From assembly GCA_021772615.1 (NCBI GenBank), contig JAJFLQ010000040.1:62001-126000 (forward strand): a stretch of 64,000 nt of DNA, given 5' to 3'. Below the pieces are notes generated by a model. That model searched no databases and had not been told where the DNA came from. It worked only from the letters and a program-made list of their open reading frames with translations. Positions 1 through 8,911 of the stretch are shown piece by piece; the stretch's first letter is position 1; each line of letters begins with the position of its first letter. This DNA is from Verrucomicrobiota bacterium (GTDB lineage: Bacteria; Verrucomicrobiota; Lentisphaeria; JABSQK01; JAJFLO01). A program made the position numbers and the translations under genes.

Positions 1-1
1 T

Positions 2-100
2 GTTTCCGCGGTTCTTATTGAAAAAGTGCGCCGCTCTTATATTTTGCAGGATGTGACCGGGTCCGACCATTGTCCTGTCGGACTTGACATCGATATATGA
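2..100 (+). CDS. xthA: Exodeoxyribonuclease III, C-terminal fragment (gene starts before the window)
   Basis: An open frame entering from the left edge ends at TGA 98-100 and encodes about 32 residues. It ends in [13 protein letters not shown], the C-terminal signature of the exonuclease III/AP-endonuclease family, in which the Asp-His pair of SDHCP is catalytic. These enzymes cut DNA at abasic sites and remove nucleotides from 3' ends in base-excision repair. Only the last strand of the fold is visible, so the family call rests on this motif and the position of the stop right after it. Confidence 0.72.
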   Translation, partial: VSAVLIEKVRRSYILQDVTGSDHCPVGLDIDI

Positions 101-190
101 GCGCTTTCACTGCGTCGGCAACCCGTCGGCGTCATATGGTTGGTTGACTACGGCGGTACGGCGTAATCGCTCATTTAATTCGGAGGCACT

Positions 191-535
191 TTGTTGGACA
201 CTTATACATTTCGCCAATTGTGTACGGACTCCACCGTGTCCGTTGAAGCGCGTAATCGTGACGAAGCAAAGCGGCTTGCTGCGGAAAAAATACAGTGCCG
301 AGCCAGCAGTTGTCTTTTTGTCCGGCCTGACGGAATGGTCACGGTTTATTTACTTAAGAATTTGTCGACACGGCAAAAGCACAAGATCAAGGCCGATGAC
401 TTTGAGTCGGCACGGCACGAGATGGCGTCGGCATCGGATTCGGCCCCGTCGGAGTGGATTTACAGAGACGAGGAACTTGTTGCCGATAGCGCCGTAGCGG
501 ATATTCAATATCTAACCTTCGATACGTCCTTCTGA
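191..535 (+). CDS. Small hypothetical protein, 114 aa
   Basis: No family is recognised. The frame starts with TTG at 191 (a second TTG follows directly), five bases after a clear GGAGG at 182-186, which supports this frame over a longer overlapping frame at 84-497. The product is soluble, with no signal peptide or membrane segment. It is charged in the middle (many Lys, Arg, Glu and Asp) and has an acidic, Ser/Ala-rich tail ending in an aromatic TFDTSF. It has two cysteines near residues 11 and 36. It lies 90 bp after the exonuclease gene. A 6-bp inverted repeat with a 3-nt loop (536-550) follows the stop directly but has no T-run. Confidence 0.55.
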   Translation: MLDTYTFRQLCTDSTVSVEARNRDEAKRLAAEKIQCRASSCLFVRPDGMVTVYLLKNLSTRQKHKIKADDFESARHEMASASDSAPSEWIYRDEELVADSAVADIQYLTFDTSF

Positions 536-792
536 CACCGCGCCGCGGTGCCGTTCATGTTCGATTCGTGGTAGTTATGCGGCATGTTTCCGGCGATCGC
601 ATGGATGCACCTTGATACACCGCGCCGTCGATACCGCTGTCTTCACCACCGTTTTCGGGTGACACTATCGCCGGGCGTTTCTGCATTGCATTCGACCGAC
701 GTGCCCGTGGAACGCTGTTGTGCCTGCTACCTCTGCGGCACCCGTGTGGCAGGCGCAGTTGATAACATCATCGATTTCGGAGATACTACGAC

Positions 793-1935
793 ATGACTCT
801 AAAACATTGGCTGCTGTTGTGCATCGTGCAGCACCTGGTTTTTGCGATTGCCGGCGCAGACGAGGCAAACGATAAGCTGCCGCCTGAAGCGCTCACAGCG
901 TTGATTGAACTGGCGGAAGGCAACAATCCGGCTGCACAGATGCGGCTGGGGGCGGTATACATGAACGGCGCCGGGGGGCAGCCGGTCGACCAACTGAAGG
1001 CCGTCTACTGGATTACGCAAGCGGCGAAACAAGAGTTTCCGGAAGCAAAATACCAGTTGGCGGTTTGCTTCGAAAATGGCATCGGCGTAGACCGTGACGC
1101 GGACTACGCGCTACAACTCTATGTTGCCGCTGCAGAAGCGGGCGTCAGCGGTGCCGCTGTAAAAGCCGGTCTCATGCTCCGTGCGGCAGGTCGGAATGAA
1201 GAAGCCGCACACCACCTCAAGGCGTCTGCCCAGGCGGGCAATCTCGATAGCATTCGAGAGTACGGCAAGTTGCTGCTCGAAACGCAATCTCAGGATCCCG
1301 TAGTCACTCGCATTGCCATACGGTATCTTGAAAAAGTTGCCGCTGCCGGCGACGCCGAAGCACAGCTGGCCCTCGCCGATTGTTACGCCGGAAGCTATCC
1401 CGGGATACCACGTGACGCGGCGAAGATGATGAGTCACCTGTGGGAGGCTGCAGCAGCATTGAACCATCCCGAAGCGCAATCGAAAATCGGGTATTGCTTT
1501 GAGAATGGTCTGGGCGTTGCACGAGATACAGGGATGGCGGTAAAATGGTATCGCCGGGCTGCCGACCAGAAATATGCTCCGGCAATGGTAAATCTGGGGC
1601 ATTGCTACACCGTTGGCAAAGGCCTGCCTATGGACCGTGATTCCGCATTTAACTGTTACAAAGTCGCCGCGGATATGAAGCATCCTGACGCCCTTTACCA
1701 CCTTGCTGTTTGTTATGCGAACGGCCTCGGGGTTGAGGAAGATGCCGCCCAAGCCGTAGCGCTGTATACTGAGGCGGCCGACGCCGGCCACGCGCACGCC
1801 ATGCGCCACCTGGCAGTGTGCTATCTGAATGGCATCGGCGTGACCGCCGATCGCGATCGAGCCAGAGATCTCCTCCAGCGCGCCGCCGACGTTAATGATG
1901 TCGAATCGCAAGACATGTTGCAAAAGTTTTTCTGA
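793..1935 (+). CDS. Secreted Sel1-like repeat (SLR/TPR) protein
   Basis: 380 residues. An N-terminal hydrophobic segment (about residues 5-22, ending near AGA) looks like a signal peptide, so the protein is probably exported. The rest is a string of Sel1-like repeats of about 36 residues, visible as recurring A.Y.L..CY..G.GV..D...A..WY..AA units (for example NGIGVDRD, NGLGVARD, NGLGVEED and NGIGVTAD). Such alpha-solenoids act as scaffolds for protein-protein contacts. The partner cannot be deduced here. The ATG at 793 is chosen because it directly precedes the signal peptide; a GGAG lies 12-15 bases upstream. The next gene, nusA, has its own promoter, so this appears to be a separate transcription unit. 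Confidence 0.88.
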   Translation: MTLKHWLLLCIVQHLVFAIAGADEANDKLPPEALTALIELAEGNNPAAQMRLGAVYMNGAGGQPVDQLKAVYWITQAAKQEFPEAKYQLAVCFENGIGVDRDADYALQLYVAAAEAGVSGAAVKAGLMLRAAGRNEEAAHHLKASAQAGNLDSIREYGKLLLETQSQDPVVTRIAIRYLEKVAAAGDAEAQLALADCYAGSYPGIPRDAAKMMSHLWEAAAALNHPEAQSKIGYCFENGLGVARDTGMAVKWYRRAADQKYAPAMVNLGHCYTVGKGLPMDRDSAFNCYKVAADMKHPDALYHLAVCYANGLGVEEDAAQAVALYTEAADAGHAHAMRHLAVCYLNGIGVTADRDRARDLLQRAADVNDVESQDMLQKFF

Positions 1936-2017
1936 TTCAATCAGATAGCCAATCTATTCCGACGCGAAACTCGTGTCGACTTCGTTCCCCTGCAGTGTTA
2001 AATCGCCGATCGCGTTA

Positions 2018-2045
2018 TTGCATAATATTAATCTATCGGTATATT
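2018..2045 (+). promoter_or_regulatory. Sigma70-like promoter of the nusA operon
   Basis: A -35 box TTGCAT (2018-2023) and a -10 box TATATT (2040-2045) are separated by 16 bp in an AT-rich stretch between the Sel1 gene and nusA. Transcription would start near 2052, about 95 nt before the nusA ATG. It is the best match in the gap, and it lies upstream of the hairpin at 2077-2097. Confidence 0.5.
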
Positions 2046-2076
2046 CTAGATTTTGGTCGATCCGTTAGCGAAACGC

Positions 2077-2105
2077 AAAGTGGGCCTGTCCCGCTTTTTT
2101 ATTTT
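2077..2105 (+). terminator. Terminator-like hairpin in the nusA leader (possible attenuator)
   Basis: AAAGTGGG (2077-2084) pairs with CCCGCTTT (2090-2097) in eight base pairs, one of them G-T, around a CCTGT loop. A T-rich tract, TTTTTT-A-TTTTT, runs from 2095 to 2106. It looks like an intrinsic terminator, yet lies between the predicted promoter and the nusA start. It could end readthrough from the Sel1 gene or attenuate the nusA operon. Confidence 0.6.
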
Positions 2106-2146
2106 TCAGGCATAGCAAGTGCTCTGGCAGAGGATTCAGAAACACC

Positions 2147-3385
2147 ATGAATAATGAACTGCTCGCAATGTTGGATTATCTGGAACGGGATCGCGGTCTC
2201 GAACGCGACGTACTCACAAAGCTGATCGAAGAGTCGCTGGTTTCTGCTGCTCGGAAAGCAGTTGGTCCGGTCAACGAGTTGCGCGTCCATCTGGATTCGA
2301 AAACGGGTGATATTCGCGCCGTTTCTCGGATGCAAGTGGTGGAGCAAGTTCAGTCCCCGGACAAAGAAATTGATCTGAAACATGCACGGACCAAGATCCC
2401 TACCGCAGAAATCGGCGATGAATTGGATTGGGAAGTCACGCCGCAAAATTTTGGACGCATTGCGGCTCAGACGGCGAAACAAGGCATTCTACAGCGATTG
2501 CGAATTGCCGAGAAAAGTCAGATACGTGAAGAATACATTGATCGTATTGGTGAATTGCTGTATGGCTCGGTTGCGCGATTCGAACGAGGTGAGATCGTGG
2601 TCACGTTCGGCCGGGCCGACGGCCTCCTGTCGTATAAAAATCGGGTGCCAAAGGAAGACTTTCAGATTGGCGATCACATCTGTTGCATACTCACGGAAGT
2701 AAATACCGTTCGTCAGGGCCCCGTACTGGTGGTGTCGCGTACCGTTCCCGAGCTGGTTCAACGTCTGTTCGAACGCGAGGTTGCTGAAATTTCCGAGAAG
2801 GTTGTGGAAATCAAAGCAGTGGCGCGCGAACCGGGGTATCGCAGTAAGATCGCAGTGGTGAGCCATGATTCCAACGTGGATCCGGTAGGAGCGTGTGTGG
2901 GAATCCGCGGCTCTCGTGTGAAGACGGTCGTTCGAGAGCTGAACGGTGAGAAAGTGGATATTGTATCGTGGAGTCCGGTTATTACTGACTTTGTCGCGAA
3001 CGCGCTTCAGCCTGCGGAGATAAAGTCTCTGGAGATCGACGAGGAGAGCAAGAAAGTGACAATAAATGTCGATAAGGACCAGTTATCGCTCGCGATCGGC
3101 AAGCGCGGCCAAAACGCGCGCCTCACTGCAAAGTTGACCGGCTGGAAAATCGACATCAAAAAGTCCGGACAGAAAAAGGAAGTCGAGTTCGAAGAGAAAA
3201 TCCAGCACGCAATTACCAATCTTGCGGCACTTCCAGGCTTGACGGAGGACATTGCTGACAAGTTGGTGCGTAACGGGTTTCTGTCTATAGATGGTATCAA
3301 AGAGGCCGACACCGCTGATATTGCCGGGATTGAAGGGCTGGACGAAGAGACCGCAGAGGTAATCAAACAGGCAGTATCGGGCTAA
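2147..3385 (+). CDS. nusA: Transcription termination/antitermination factor NusA
   Basis: 412 residues. NusA binds RNA polymerase and nascent RNA and modulates pausing, termination and antitermination. The N-terminal polymerase-binding domain is followed by an S1 domain (about 135-205), then KH1 and KH2 with the GxxG-type loops GIRGSR (about 252) and GKRGQN (about 318). The C-terminal 55 residues form a helix-hairpin-helix segment (LPGLTEDIADKL, GIEGLDEETAEVI) like one copy of the acidic repeat. It heads an operon with infB 23 bp downstream. The usual upstream gene rimP is absent. The leader hairpin at 2077-2105 may allow autoregulation. Confidence 0.96.
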   Translation: MNNELLAMLDYLERDRGLERDVLTKLIEESLVSAARKAVGPVNELRVHLDSKTGDIRAVSRMQVVEQVQSPDKEIDLKHARTKIPTAEIGDELDWEVTPQNFGRIAAQTAKQGILQRLRIAEKSQIREEYIDRIGELLYGSVARFERGEIVVTFGRADGLLSYKNRVPKEDFQIGDHICCILTEVNTVRQGPVLVVSRTVPELVQRLFEREVAEISEKVVEIKAVAREPGYRSKIAVVSHDSNVDPVGACVGIRGSRVKTVVRELNGEKVDIVSWSPVITDFVANALQPAEIKSLEIDEESKKVTINVDKDQLSLAIGKRGQNARLTAKLTGWKIDIKKSGQKKEVEFEEKIQHAITNLAALPGLTEDIADKLVRNGFLSIDGIKEADTADIAGIEGLDEETAEVIKQAVSG

Positions 3386-3408
3386 CAGCAGCTGCCTGTC
3401 ACGGCACT

Positions 3409-5529
3409 ATGGGAAACATTCAGGTCATGAAAGAGAATATCAGAGTCCATGAACTCGCCAAGGAATTTGGCTTGTCCAGCAGTGAGTTCATCATTATTCT
3501 GAAGGAGGAGGGCATTGACGTGTCGAGCCACCTTTCAGTAATCGAACCCGATGATGCCGAATTGGTCCGCTCCCATATGCAGGACCGCGCCGGCGGCGCT
3601 AAGGTTGCGGCACCGTCCGGCGACGATGTTGCGGATCCGGCCTCCAGTGGGTCAACTGACGAAGACGCGCCGGCATCCGCCGTCGTGGATAAGCCTGTTG
3701 CGAAAGGATCCAAGAAGGGGGCGAAGGCCATTCGTGACGTTCGCAAGGCTGGGAGTAAAGAGTTGCACCTGAAACCGCCGATCGTAGTAAAAGAACTTGC
3801 CGCTGATCTCGACCTAAAGCCGAACCAGCTCATTCATGATCTGTTGAAAATGAATGTTTTTGCCGCGATTAATCAGACCCTCGACACGGCGGTCGCCGCA
3901 AAGATTTGCAAGAAATACGGTTACACACTGGTCGCAGAGAAGCGCGAGAAGCAGGCGGGCTCGCAGGGTGTACGCGATGAAATCGCGCCGGAAGAGGTCG
4001 TATATGACAATGAAGAAGTAAGCAAGCGGCCCCCGGTCGTCGCGTTTCTTGGTCATGTCGACCACGGGAAGACTTCCTTACTCGACCGTATCCGGAACAC
4101 CAATCACACCGCGAGCGAGGCGGGAGGCATCACGCAACATATCGGCGCGTCGAGTATTGAGTGGAAAAAGGAGACGATCACATTCATTGACACGCCGGGG
4201 CATGAAGCCTTTACCGCGATGCGTGCCCGGGGTGCGATGACCACCGATATCGTAGTGTTGGTTGTAGCCGCAGACGATGGTGTGATGCCACAGACCGTTG
4301 AGGCGATTAATCATGCTAAGGCCGCAGAAGTTCCGATAATTGTGGCGATGAACAAGATTGATCTGGAAGGCACGGACCCGTTGCGGGTACAGACGCAGCT
4401 GCAGGAAAACAACATTACTCCCGAAGACTGGGGCGGCGACGTTGCTATCGTTCCAGTGTCGGCAAAAACGGGCGCCGGCATGGACGACCTGCTGGAGCGG
4501 ATATTGCTCGAGGCCGAATTGCTCGAGTTGAAAGCGAATCCGAAATTACCGGTTAAGGCCATCGTGCTGGAGTCACAACTTGAGCAGGGGCTTGGCGCGA
4601 CGGTTAATGTACTGGTGAAAAACGGTACTATCAAAGTCGGCGAAATGGTTATCTGCGGGCGCCATTATGGTAAAGTCAAGGTTTTAATCGATCACCTCGG
4701 TAAACGTATTAAGAGCGCGGGCCCAAGTCATGCCGCCAAGGTGGTTGGCTTGAGTGGCGTATCGGAGTGTGGCGCACTGTTGGTGGGGTGCAAAGATGAG
4801 AAGCAGGCGAAAAAACTCACGGCAGAGCGGGAAACGGAGGCGCGCGAGAAGCAGTTGCAGCCCCGTCGGCATGTGAATCTTGAGGATTTGTTCCGTCAGA
4901 TTGAGGAGGAATCGAGAAAAGAACTGAAAGTTATTGTCAAGACGGATGTTCAGGGTACCGGAGAAGCGGTATCGGATATTCTGAAGAAGCTCGAATCCCC
5001 GAAAATCAGGCTCGAAATCATCCATAACGGTGTCGGTTCGATCAGTGAGAACGACGTGTTACTGGCTTCGGCGTCCGATGCTGTCATTGTCGGTTTCCAT
5101 GTTCGTGTCAATCCCGGGGTGAATGCTGTCGCCAAGAAAGAAGGCGTAGATATCCGGCTTTACAGCATCATATATGAGCTTGCCGAGCAGATCAAGGACG
5201 CCATGGTGGGCATGCTAGAGCCGGAGCTGCGGGAAGAGCCGCTGGGTAAGGCAGAGATTATTCAGATCTTCACTATGTCCAAAGGCGGAAAAATTTGTGG
5301 GTGTTCGGTCTCGAAAGGGATCGTTCGGGCCAGCGCCAAGGCACGTGTATACCGTGGCGATGAGTTGATCTATAACGGCGTAATACAATCGTTACGCCGA
5401 TTTCAGGACGATGTTAAAGAGGTTAGACAGGGCTTCGAGTGCGGCATACGCCTTGATCACTTCAATGACTTCGAGACGGGTGATATCATAGACGTCTATG
5501 AATACCGGGAAATGGCCGCGACTTTGTAA
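3409..5529 (+). CDS. infB: Translation initiation factor IF-2
   Basis: 706 residues, a compact IF-2. This GTPase places fMet-tRNA on the 30S subunit and drives subunit joining. There are two IF2-N modules (about 7-55 and 124-175) separated by an Ala/Lys-rich linker. The G domain shows GHVDHGKT (about 215), DTPGHEAF (about 260), NKID (about 313) and SAKTG (about 350), followed by beta-barrel domain II, the DPGV-type domain III and the C2 domain that binds fMet-tRNA. A second ATG at 3427 begins directly at the IF2-N module and has AGG three bases upstream. The true start could be either, because no clear ribosome site precedes 3409. A 209-bp gap separates it from rbfA. Confidence 0.96.
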   Translation: MGNIQVMKENIRVHELAKEFGLSSSEFIIILKEEGIDVSSHLSVIEPDDAELVRSHMQDRAGGAKVAAPSGDDVADPASSGSTDEDAPASAVVDKPVAKGSKKGAKAIRDVRKAGSKELHLKPPIVVKELAADLDLKPNQLIHDLLKMNVFAAINQTLDTAVAAKICKKYGYTLVAEKREKQAGSQGVRDEIAPEEVVYDNEEVSKRPPVVAFLGHVDHGKTSLLDRIRNTNHTASEAGGITQHIGASSIEWKKETITFIDTPGHEAFTAMRARGAMTTDIVVLVVAADDGVMPQTVEAINHAKAAEVPIIVAMNKIDLEGTDPLRVQTQLQENNITPEDWGGDVAIVPVSAKTGAGMDDLLERILLEAELLELKANPKLPVKAIVLESQLEQGLGATVNVLVKNGTIKVGEMVICGRHYGKVKVLIDHLGKRIKSAGPSHAAKVVGLSGVSECGALLVGCKDEKQAKKLTAERETEAREKQLQPRRHVNLEDLFRQIEEESRKELKVIVKTDVQGTGEAVSDILKKLESPKIRLEIIHNGVGSISENDVLLASASDAVIVGFHVRVNPGVNAVAKKEGVDIRLYSIIYELAEQIKDAMVGMLEPELREEPLGKAEIIQIFTMSKGGKICGCSVSKGIVRASAKARVYRGDELIYNGVIQSLRRFQDDVKEVRQGFECGIRLDHFNDFETGDIIDVYEYREMAATL

Positions 5530-5738
5530 GCGTCGACATGATTCTGACTGTTGACCGCCTCGTCGCATGCGCATTGTGGTGTCAGCCGTGCGTTCACCCT
5601 GCGGCACCTACAGTCGTTACATTACTCAGCAGCGTTCTGAAGAACCTCATCCACCCCCGAGCTTGGACGAATCTGATTTCCCGCCGCTATGACGCTCCCG
5701 GCTACTAGAACTGCAGCAATTACTGAGTCGTTGCCGTT

Positions 5739-6116
5739 ATGAAGCGAATGGTGCGAGTGAACGAGTTGCTCAAACGAGAACTCGGTGAGGTATTCGAAAA
5801 GGATATCTGTCCCGGCTTGTCTTGCCTGGTGACGGTAACGGCAATCAATACCTCTCCAGATTTGCATCACGCGATCGTGTACGTCAGTATTTATGGATGC
5901 GACGACGACGAGAGACAGCGTGTTCTCTGCCTGATCAAGAGTAAGCGCACTGAGTTGCAGCGAAAAGTGGCGCGACATGTCCGCCTGAAATATACGCCCG
6001 TATTGCGTTTCGAGCTTGACGATAAATTTGACCAGGCCGATCGGGTGTATGCGATACTCGACAGCCTCAATATCAACGACGACGACGATGAAGCCGACCC
6101 AAGCGACGTTCCATGA
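5739..6116 (+). CDS. rbfA: Ribosome-binding factor A
   Basis: 125 residues, close to the family size. RbfA is a small KH-fold factor that matures the 30S subunit and the 5' end of 16S rRNA. The N-terminus KRMVRVNELLKRELGEV, the segment TVTAINTSPDLHHAIVYVS and the R.A..V..RY.P.L.F..D pattern (here ARHVRLKYTPVLRFELDD) are typical. The tail is very acidic (NDDDDEADPSD). The gene sits between infB and nrnA, the standard position in this operon. Its last 29 bp overlap the start of nrnA, suggesting coupled translation. Confidence 0.93.
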   Translation: MKRMVRVNELLKRELGEVFEKDICPGLSCLVTVTAINTSPDLHHAIVYVSIYGCDDDERQRVLCLIKSKRTELQRKVARHVRLKYTPVLRFELDDKFDQADRVYAILDSLNINDDDDEADPSDVP

Positions 6117-7077
6117 GATATTGAGCTGGGTGATGCAATGGAGATCTGTGCTGGTTGTCTCTCACCAACGGCCCGACGGCGACGCAATAGGTTCAGTCCT
6201 TGGTGTCGCACGATACCTGTCCAGCAGAGGAATCGATGTGACTGCTTACGTTGCAAAGCCGGTTGCCGGGCGTTACCGACCCTTCTGCGCCAGTCTCCTC
6301 ACGGTCGGCGGTACTGTCGATATCAACCGGATAGACGCCGTGGTCTGCCTCGACTGCGCTACTGAGGACAGATTGGATCTGCCCGAGTCGATCGACTATT
6401 CAAGCATGGCCGTGCCCATCTGCAATATTGATCACCACGTGGACAATACACGTTATGGCGACGTATTGCATATCTCTGCCGAGTCGGCGGCGACAGCCGA
6501 GATCATCGCCTGTATGTTGCGTGAGGCGTCGAACACCATATCTGATGATTGCGCGACGGCGCTTCTGCTGGGAATTGTGACGGATACCGGCGGATTCCGC
6601 CAGAGCAACACCTCCGCAGGCACGTTGGCAACGGCCGCGTGGCTGCGGGAATGTGGTGCGGATTATGATACCGTCATGAAGCAGATTTACTATAATGAAT
6701 CATATGCGTACCTTCGATTACAGGCGAGGATCGTGGAGACGATGAAGTTCGCAGGAGATCGGCGTATCGCCTATTTTTGCATCACCCGTGAATTATTGGA
6801 GACGTACGCCGTAGTCAGCGAAGAAACCGAGGACTTGATTGACTGTGCGCGGATGATTCGCGGGGTAGACATAGCATGTCGTCTGCAAGAGGTCAGCGAT
6901 GGTGTTCGCTTCTCATTCCGGTCGCAGAATCCAGATGTCGCCGTGAATGAGATTGCTCACAAACTTGGCGGCGGAGGGCATCGCATGGCTGCGGGAGCGT
7001 ACATGCGCAATATTCATCTTCAGGACGGCGAAAAGTTGTTTCTGAATTACGCGGAAAAAGCACTGAATGAAAACTGA
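6088..7077 (+). CDS. nrnA: DHH-family phosphoesterase, NrnA-like (nanoRNase/pAp phosphatase)
   Basis: 329 residues from the chosen ATG at 6088. The family degrades short RNA oligonucleotides and often dephosphorylates 3'-phosphoadenosine 5'-phosphate. Motifs include SHQRPDGDAIGS near residue 24 (metal ligands), an internal DCA segment, NIDHHVDN (the DHH motif, about 115) and the DHHA1 domain ending in GGGGHRMAAG. An in-frame ATG at 6016 lies deep inside rbfA and would add residues unlike the family. A later ATG at 6133 would cut the first strand. The stop overlaps truB by 11 bp. This rbfA-nrnA-truB order is common in bacteria. Confidence 0.93.
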   Translation: MKPTQATFHEILSWVMQWRSVLVVSHQRPDGDAIGSVLGVARYLSSRGIDVTAYVAKPVAGRYRPFCASLLTVGGTVDINRIDAVVCLDCATEDRLDLPESIDYSSMAVPICNIDHHVDNTRYGDVLHISAESAATAEIIACMLREASNTISDDCATALLLGIVTDTGGFRQSNTSAGTLATAAWLRECGADYDTVMKQIYYNESYAYLRLQARIVETMKFAGDRRIAYFCITRELLETYAVVSEETEDLIDCARMIRGVDIACRLQEVSDGVRFSFRSQNPDVAVNEIAHKLGGGGHRMAAGAYMRNIHLQDGEKLFLNYAEKALNEN

Positions 7078-7783
7078 TCCATTAGATGACGGGCTTATTT
7101 TACTGGTTGACAAGCCGGCGGATTGGACCAGCCACGATGTAGTTGGCTTCGTCCGCGGCTTTGGTATCCGAAAAGTCGGGCATTGCGGCACGCTCGACCC
7201 GGCGGCAACAGGGTTACTCGTGCTTGTAATGGGCAAAGCGACAAAGTTGACGGACCGCTTCAATACGCAAGACAAGGTGTACGAGGGGGAGATGTGCCTG
7301 GGCATCGAAACGCATTCGCAGGATGCTCAAGGCGAGGTCACACGGCGTGGCGACTGGTCGGGAGTATCGCCGGAACAGGTCAGGGCCGTATGTGCTGAAT
7401 TCGTCGGCGCGCAGCTCCAGATACCACCCATGGTATCTGCCAAGAAGGTCAACGGCAAGCGGCTATACAAGTACGCGCGGAAAGGTATCGAGATAGATCG
7501 CCCACCGAAATCTATTGTGATCCACCATCTCGACATCAGGGAGATCGAGTTGCCAATGACCTCCATTGCCGTAAAGTGCTCGAAGGGCACCTATATCAGG
7601 ACGTTGTGCCACGACATCGGGCGCCGTCTGGGGTGCGGAGCCCATTTACATTCCTTGCGCCGGATACAAAGTGGTGATTTTGATGTGGCGGATGCGTACG
7701 CGATGCCGGAGATACGGCAATGGGATCGCGATGAATTGATCCGCCATTGCATATCGGTGCCTGATCTTATGGCGTCCGTATAA
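7067..7783 (+). CDS. truB: tRNA pseudouridine(55) synthase TruB
   Basis: 238 residues. TruB converts U55 in the T-loop of tRNAs to pseudouridine. The N-terminal VDKPADWTSHDVV and the catalytic loop GHCGTLDPAATGLL (catalytic Asp near residue 42) are diagnostic. YEGEMCLGIETHSQDAQG and CSKGTYIRTLCHDIG also match the family. The C-terminal PUA-like domain is absent or very short, as in the shorter bacterial forms. The gene overlaps nrnA by 11 bp and is followed 9 bp later by ribF. Confidence 0.96.
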   Translation: MKTDPLDDGLILLVDKPADWTSHDVVGFVRGFGIRKVGHCGTLDPAATGLLVLVMGKATKLTDRFNTQDKVYEGEMCLGIETHSQDAQGEVTRRGDWSGVSPEQVRAVCAEFVGAQLQIPPMVSAKKVNGKRLYKYARKGIEIDRPPKSIVIHHLDIREIELPMTSIAVKCSKGTYIRTLCHDIGRRLGCGAHLHSLRRIQSGDFDVADAYAMPEIRQWDRDELIRHCISVPDLMASV

Positions 7784-7792
7784 GGATTTGCG

Positions 7793-8761
7793 GTGAACTG
7801 CGCCACGTCCCTTCAACAACTTCCCGGTTTCGGTATCCATCGAATCGCCATTGCATGCGGCGTTTTCGACGGCGTTCACCGCGGTCACCAGGAGATCATA
7901 CGCACCACGATTGACCGCGCGCAAATGCACGACGCTGAGCCAGTCGTTGTTACATTTCATCCTCATCCCGAAACTGTAGTGGCGCCCGCGTCTGCTCCGG
8001 AGCGTCTGTATTCCAGGCGAATGCAATTAAACGGGTTATCGGATCTGAACGTTCGTGCCGTTGTAATGGTGCCGTTTACCAAGGATCTCGCCGACCGCTC
8101 AGCCGAAGATTTCATTGCTGATCTTGTCACGATACAAGATCTGGAGATTGTCGCAATATGTGCAGGTAGCGCGTGGCGGTTCGGCAGCAAGGCGAGAGGG
8201 GACCATAAATCATTGCGCCGGTTGGGGGCCGTTCACGGATTCGAGGCCGTGTCCGTGCCCGAACTTGTCCTGGACGGGCGCCCCATCAGCAGCACACGTA
8301 TTCGGATCGCCTTATCGCACGGCGATCTCGGTGCGGTAGAGAACATGCTTGGTCGTCGCTATTCCATTATGGGTGCCGTGGCGTTTGGAAAGGGCATCGC
8401 AACATCGGACTTGCACCATCCTACGGCAAATATCGCCGCTGAGAATGAGGCTTTTCCGCCCTACGGTGTGTATGCGGCTTTTGCCGTACTCCGTCAGGCA
8501 AGCGGCTCCGCTGAGCGATTCCCGGGGGTATTATACCTGGGTGGCTCACCCACTTACCTTGATCAGCCGCCGGAGAAACCCTTTGTCGAGATTCATATTT
8601 TCGATTTTAGTGAGGAAATATATGGAAATATCGTCGAAGTTGAATTAATAGAGTTCATCCGGCCAGACGAACGGTTTGATACCGTGACGGATCTGCGAGA
8701 GCAGATCATCAGAGACGTTTTGGCAGCGAGATCCGTCCTCGGCAGGATGCCGCCGGGTTAA
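7793..8761 (+). CDS. ribF: Bifunctional riboflavin kinase/FAD synthetase RibF
   Basis: 322 residues. It phosphorylates riboflavin to FMN and adenylates FMN to FAD. The N-terminal FAD synthetase domain shows CGVFDGVHRGHQ (about 23-34) and ISSTRIR (about 165). The C-terminal riboflavin kinase domain has HHPTANI, the PTAN flavin-kinase motif (about 205), and PPYGVYA. The start is GTG at 7793 with AAGG about six bases upstream. It is the last gene of the nusA operon. The flavin site motif usually written as GxDFRFG is degenerate here (AGSAWRFG). Confidence 0.95.
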   Translation: MNCATSLQQLPGFGIHRIAIACGVFDGVHRGHQEIIRTTIDRAQMHDAEPVVVTFHPHPETVVAPASAPERLYSRRMQLNGLSDLNVRAVVMVPFTKDLADRSAEDFIADLVTIQDLEIVAICAGSAWRFGSKARGDHKSLRRLGAVHGFEAVSVPELVLDGRPISSTRIRIALSHGDLGAVENMLGRRYSIMGAVAFGKGIATSDLHHPTANIAAENEAFPPYGVYAAFAVLRQASGSAERFPGVLYLGGSPTYLDQPPEKPFVEIHIFDFSEEIYGNIVEVELIEFIRPDERFDTVTDLREQIIRDVLAARSVLGRMPPG

Positions 8762-8911
8762 TATGCCAATGTGCGTGGCCGAATCGCCGAGTTGTATTAC
8801 GTGCGCCGAAACCCTGCCAGTTTCCGGTATTCTGATACGAGTCTGGACGTCAGGTCCGGCACGGATTCGATGTCAGTATTTAACACAGTGCCATAGGTAA
8901 TCCCGAGTCGC

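Noticed and set aside
84..497. 137-codon frame overlapping the gene at 191
   Set aside because: It lacks a ribosome site and overlaps the exonuclease stop region. The frame at 191 has GGAGG in the right place.
759..787. TTGATA/GATACT promoter-like pair before the Sel1 gene
   Set aside because: The predicted start coincides with the ATG, leaving no leader. It is probably chance.
584..796. 70-codon frame before the Sel1 gene
   Set aside because: No ribosome site, odd His/Arg/Cys composition, and no family match.
1111..1923. 270-codon frame on the minus strand
   Set aside because: It is a shadow antisense to the Sel1 repeats, where repeat codon bias keeps a reverse frame open. It has no ribosome site and no family pattern.
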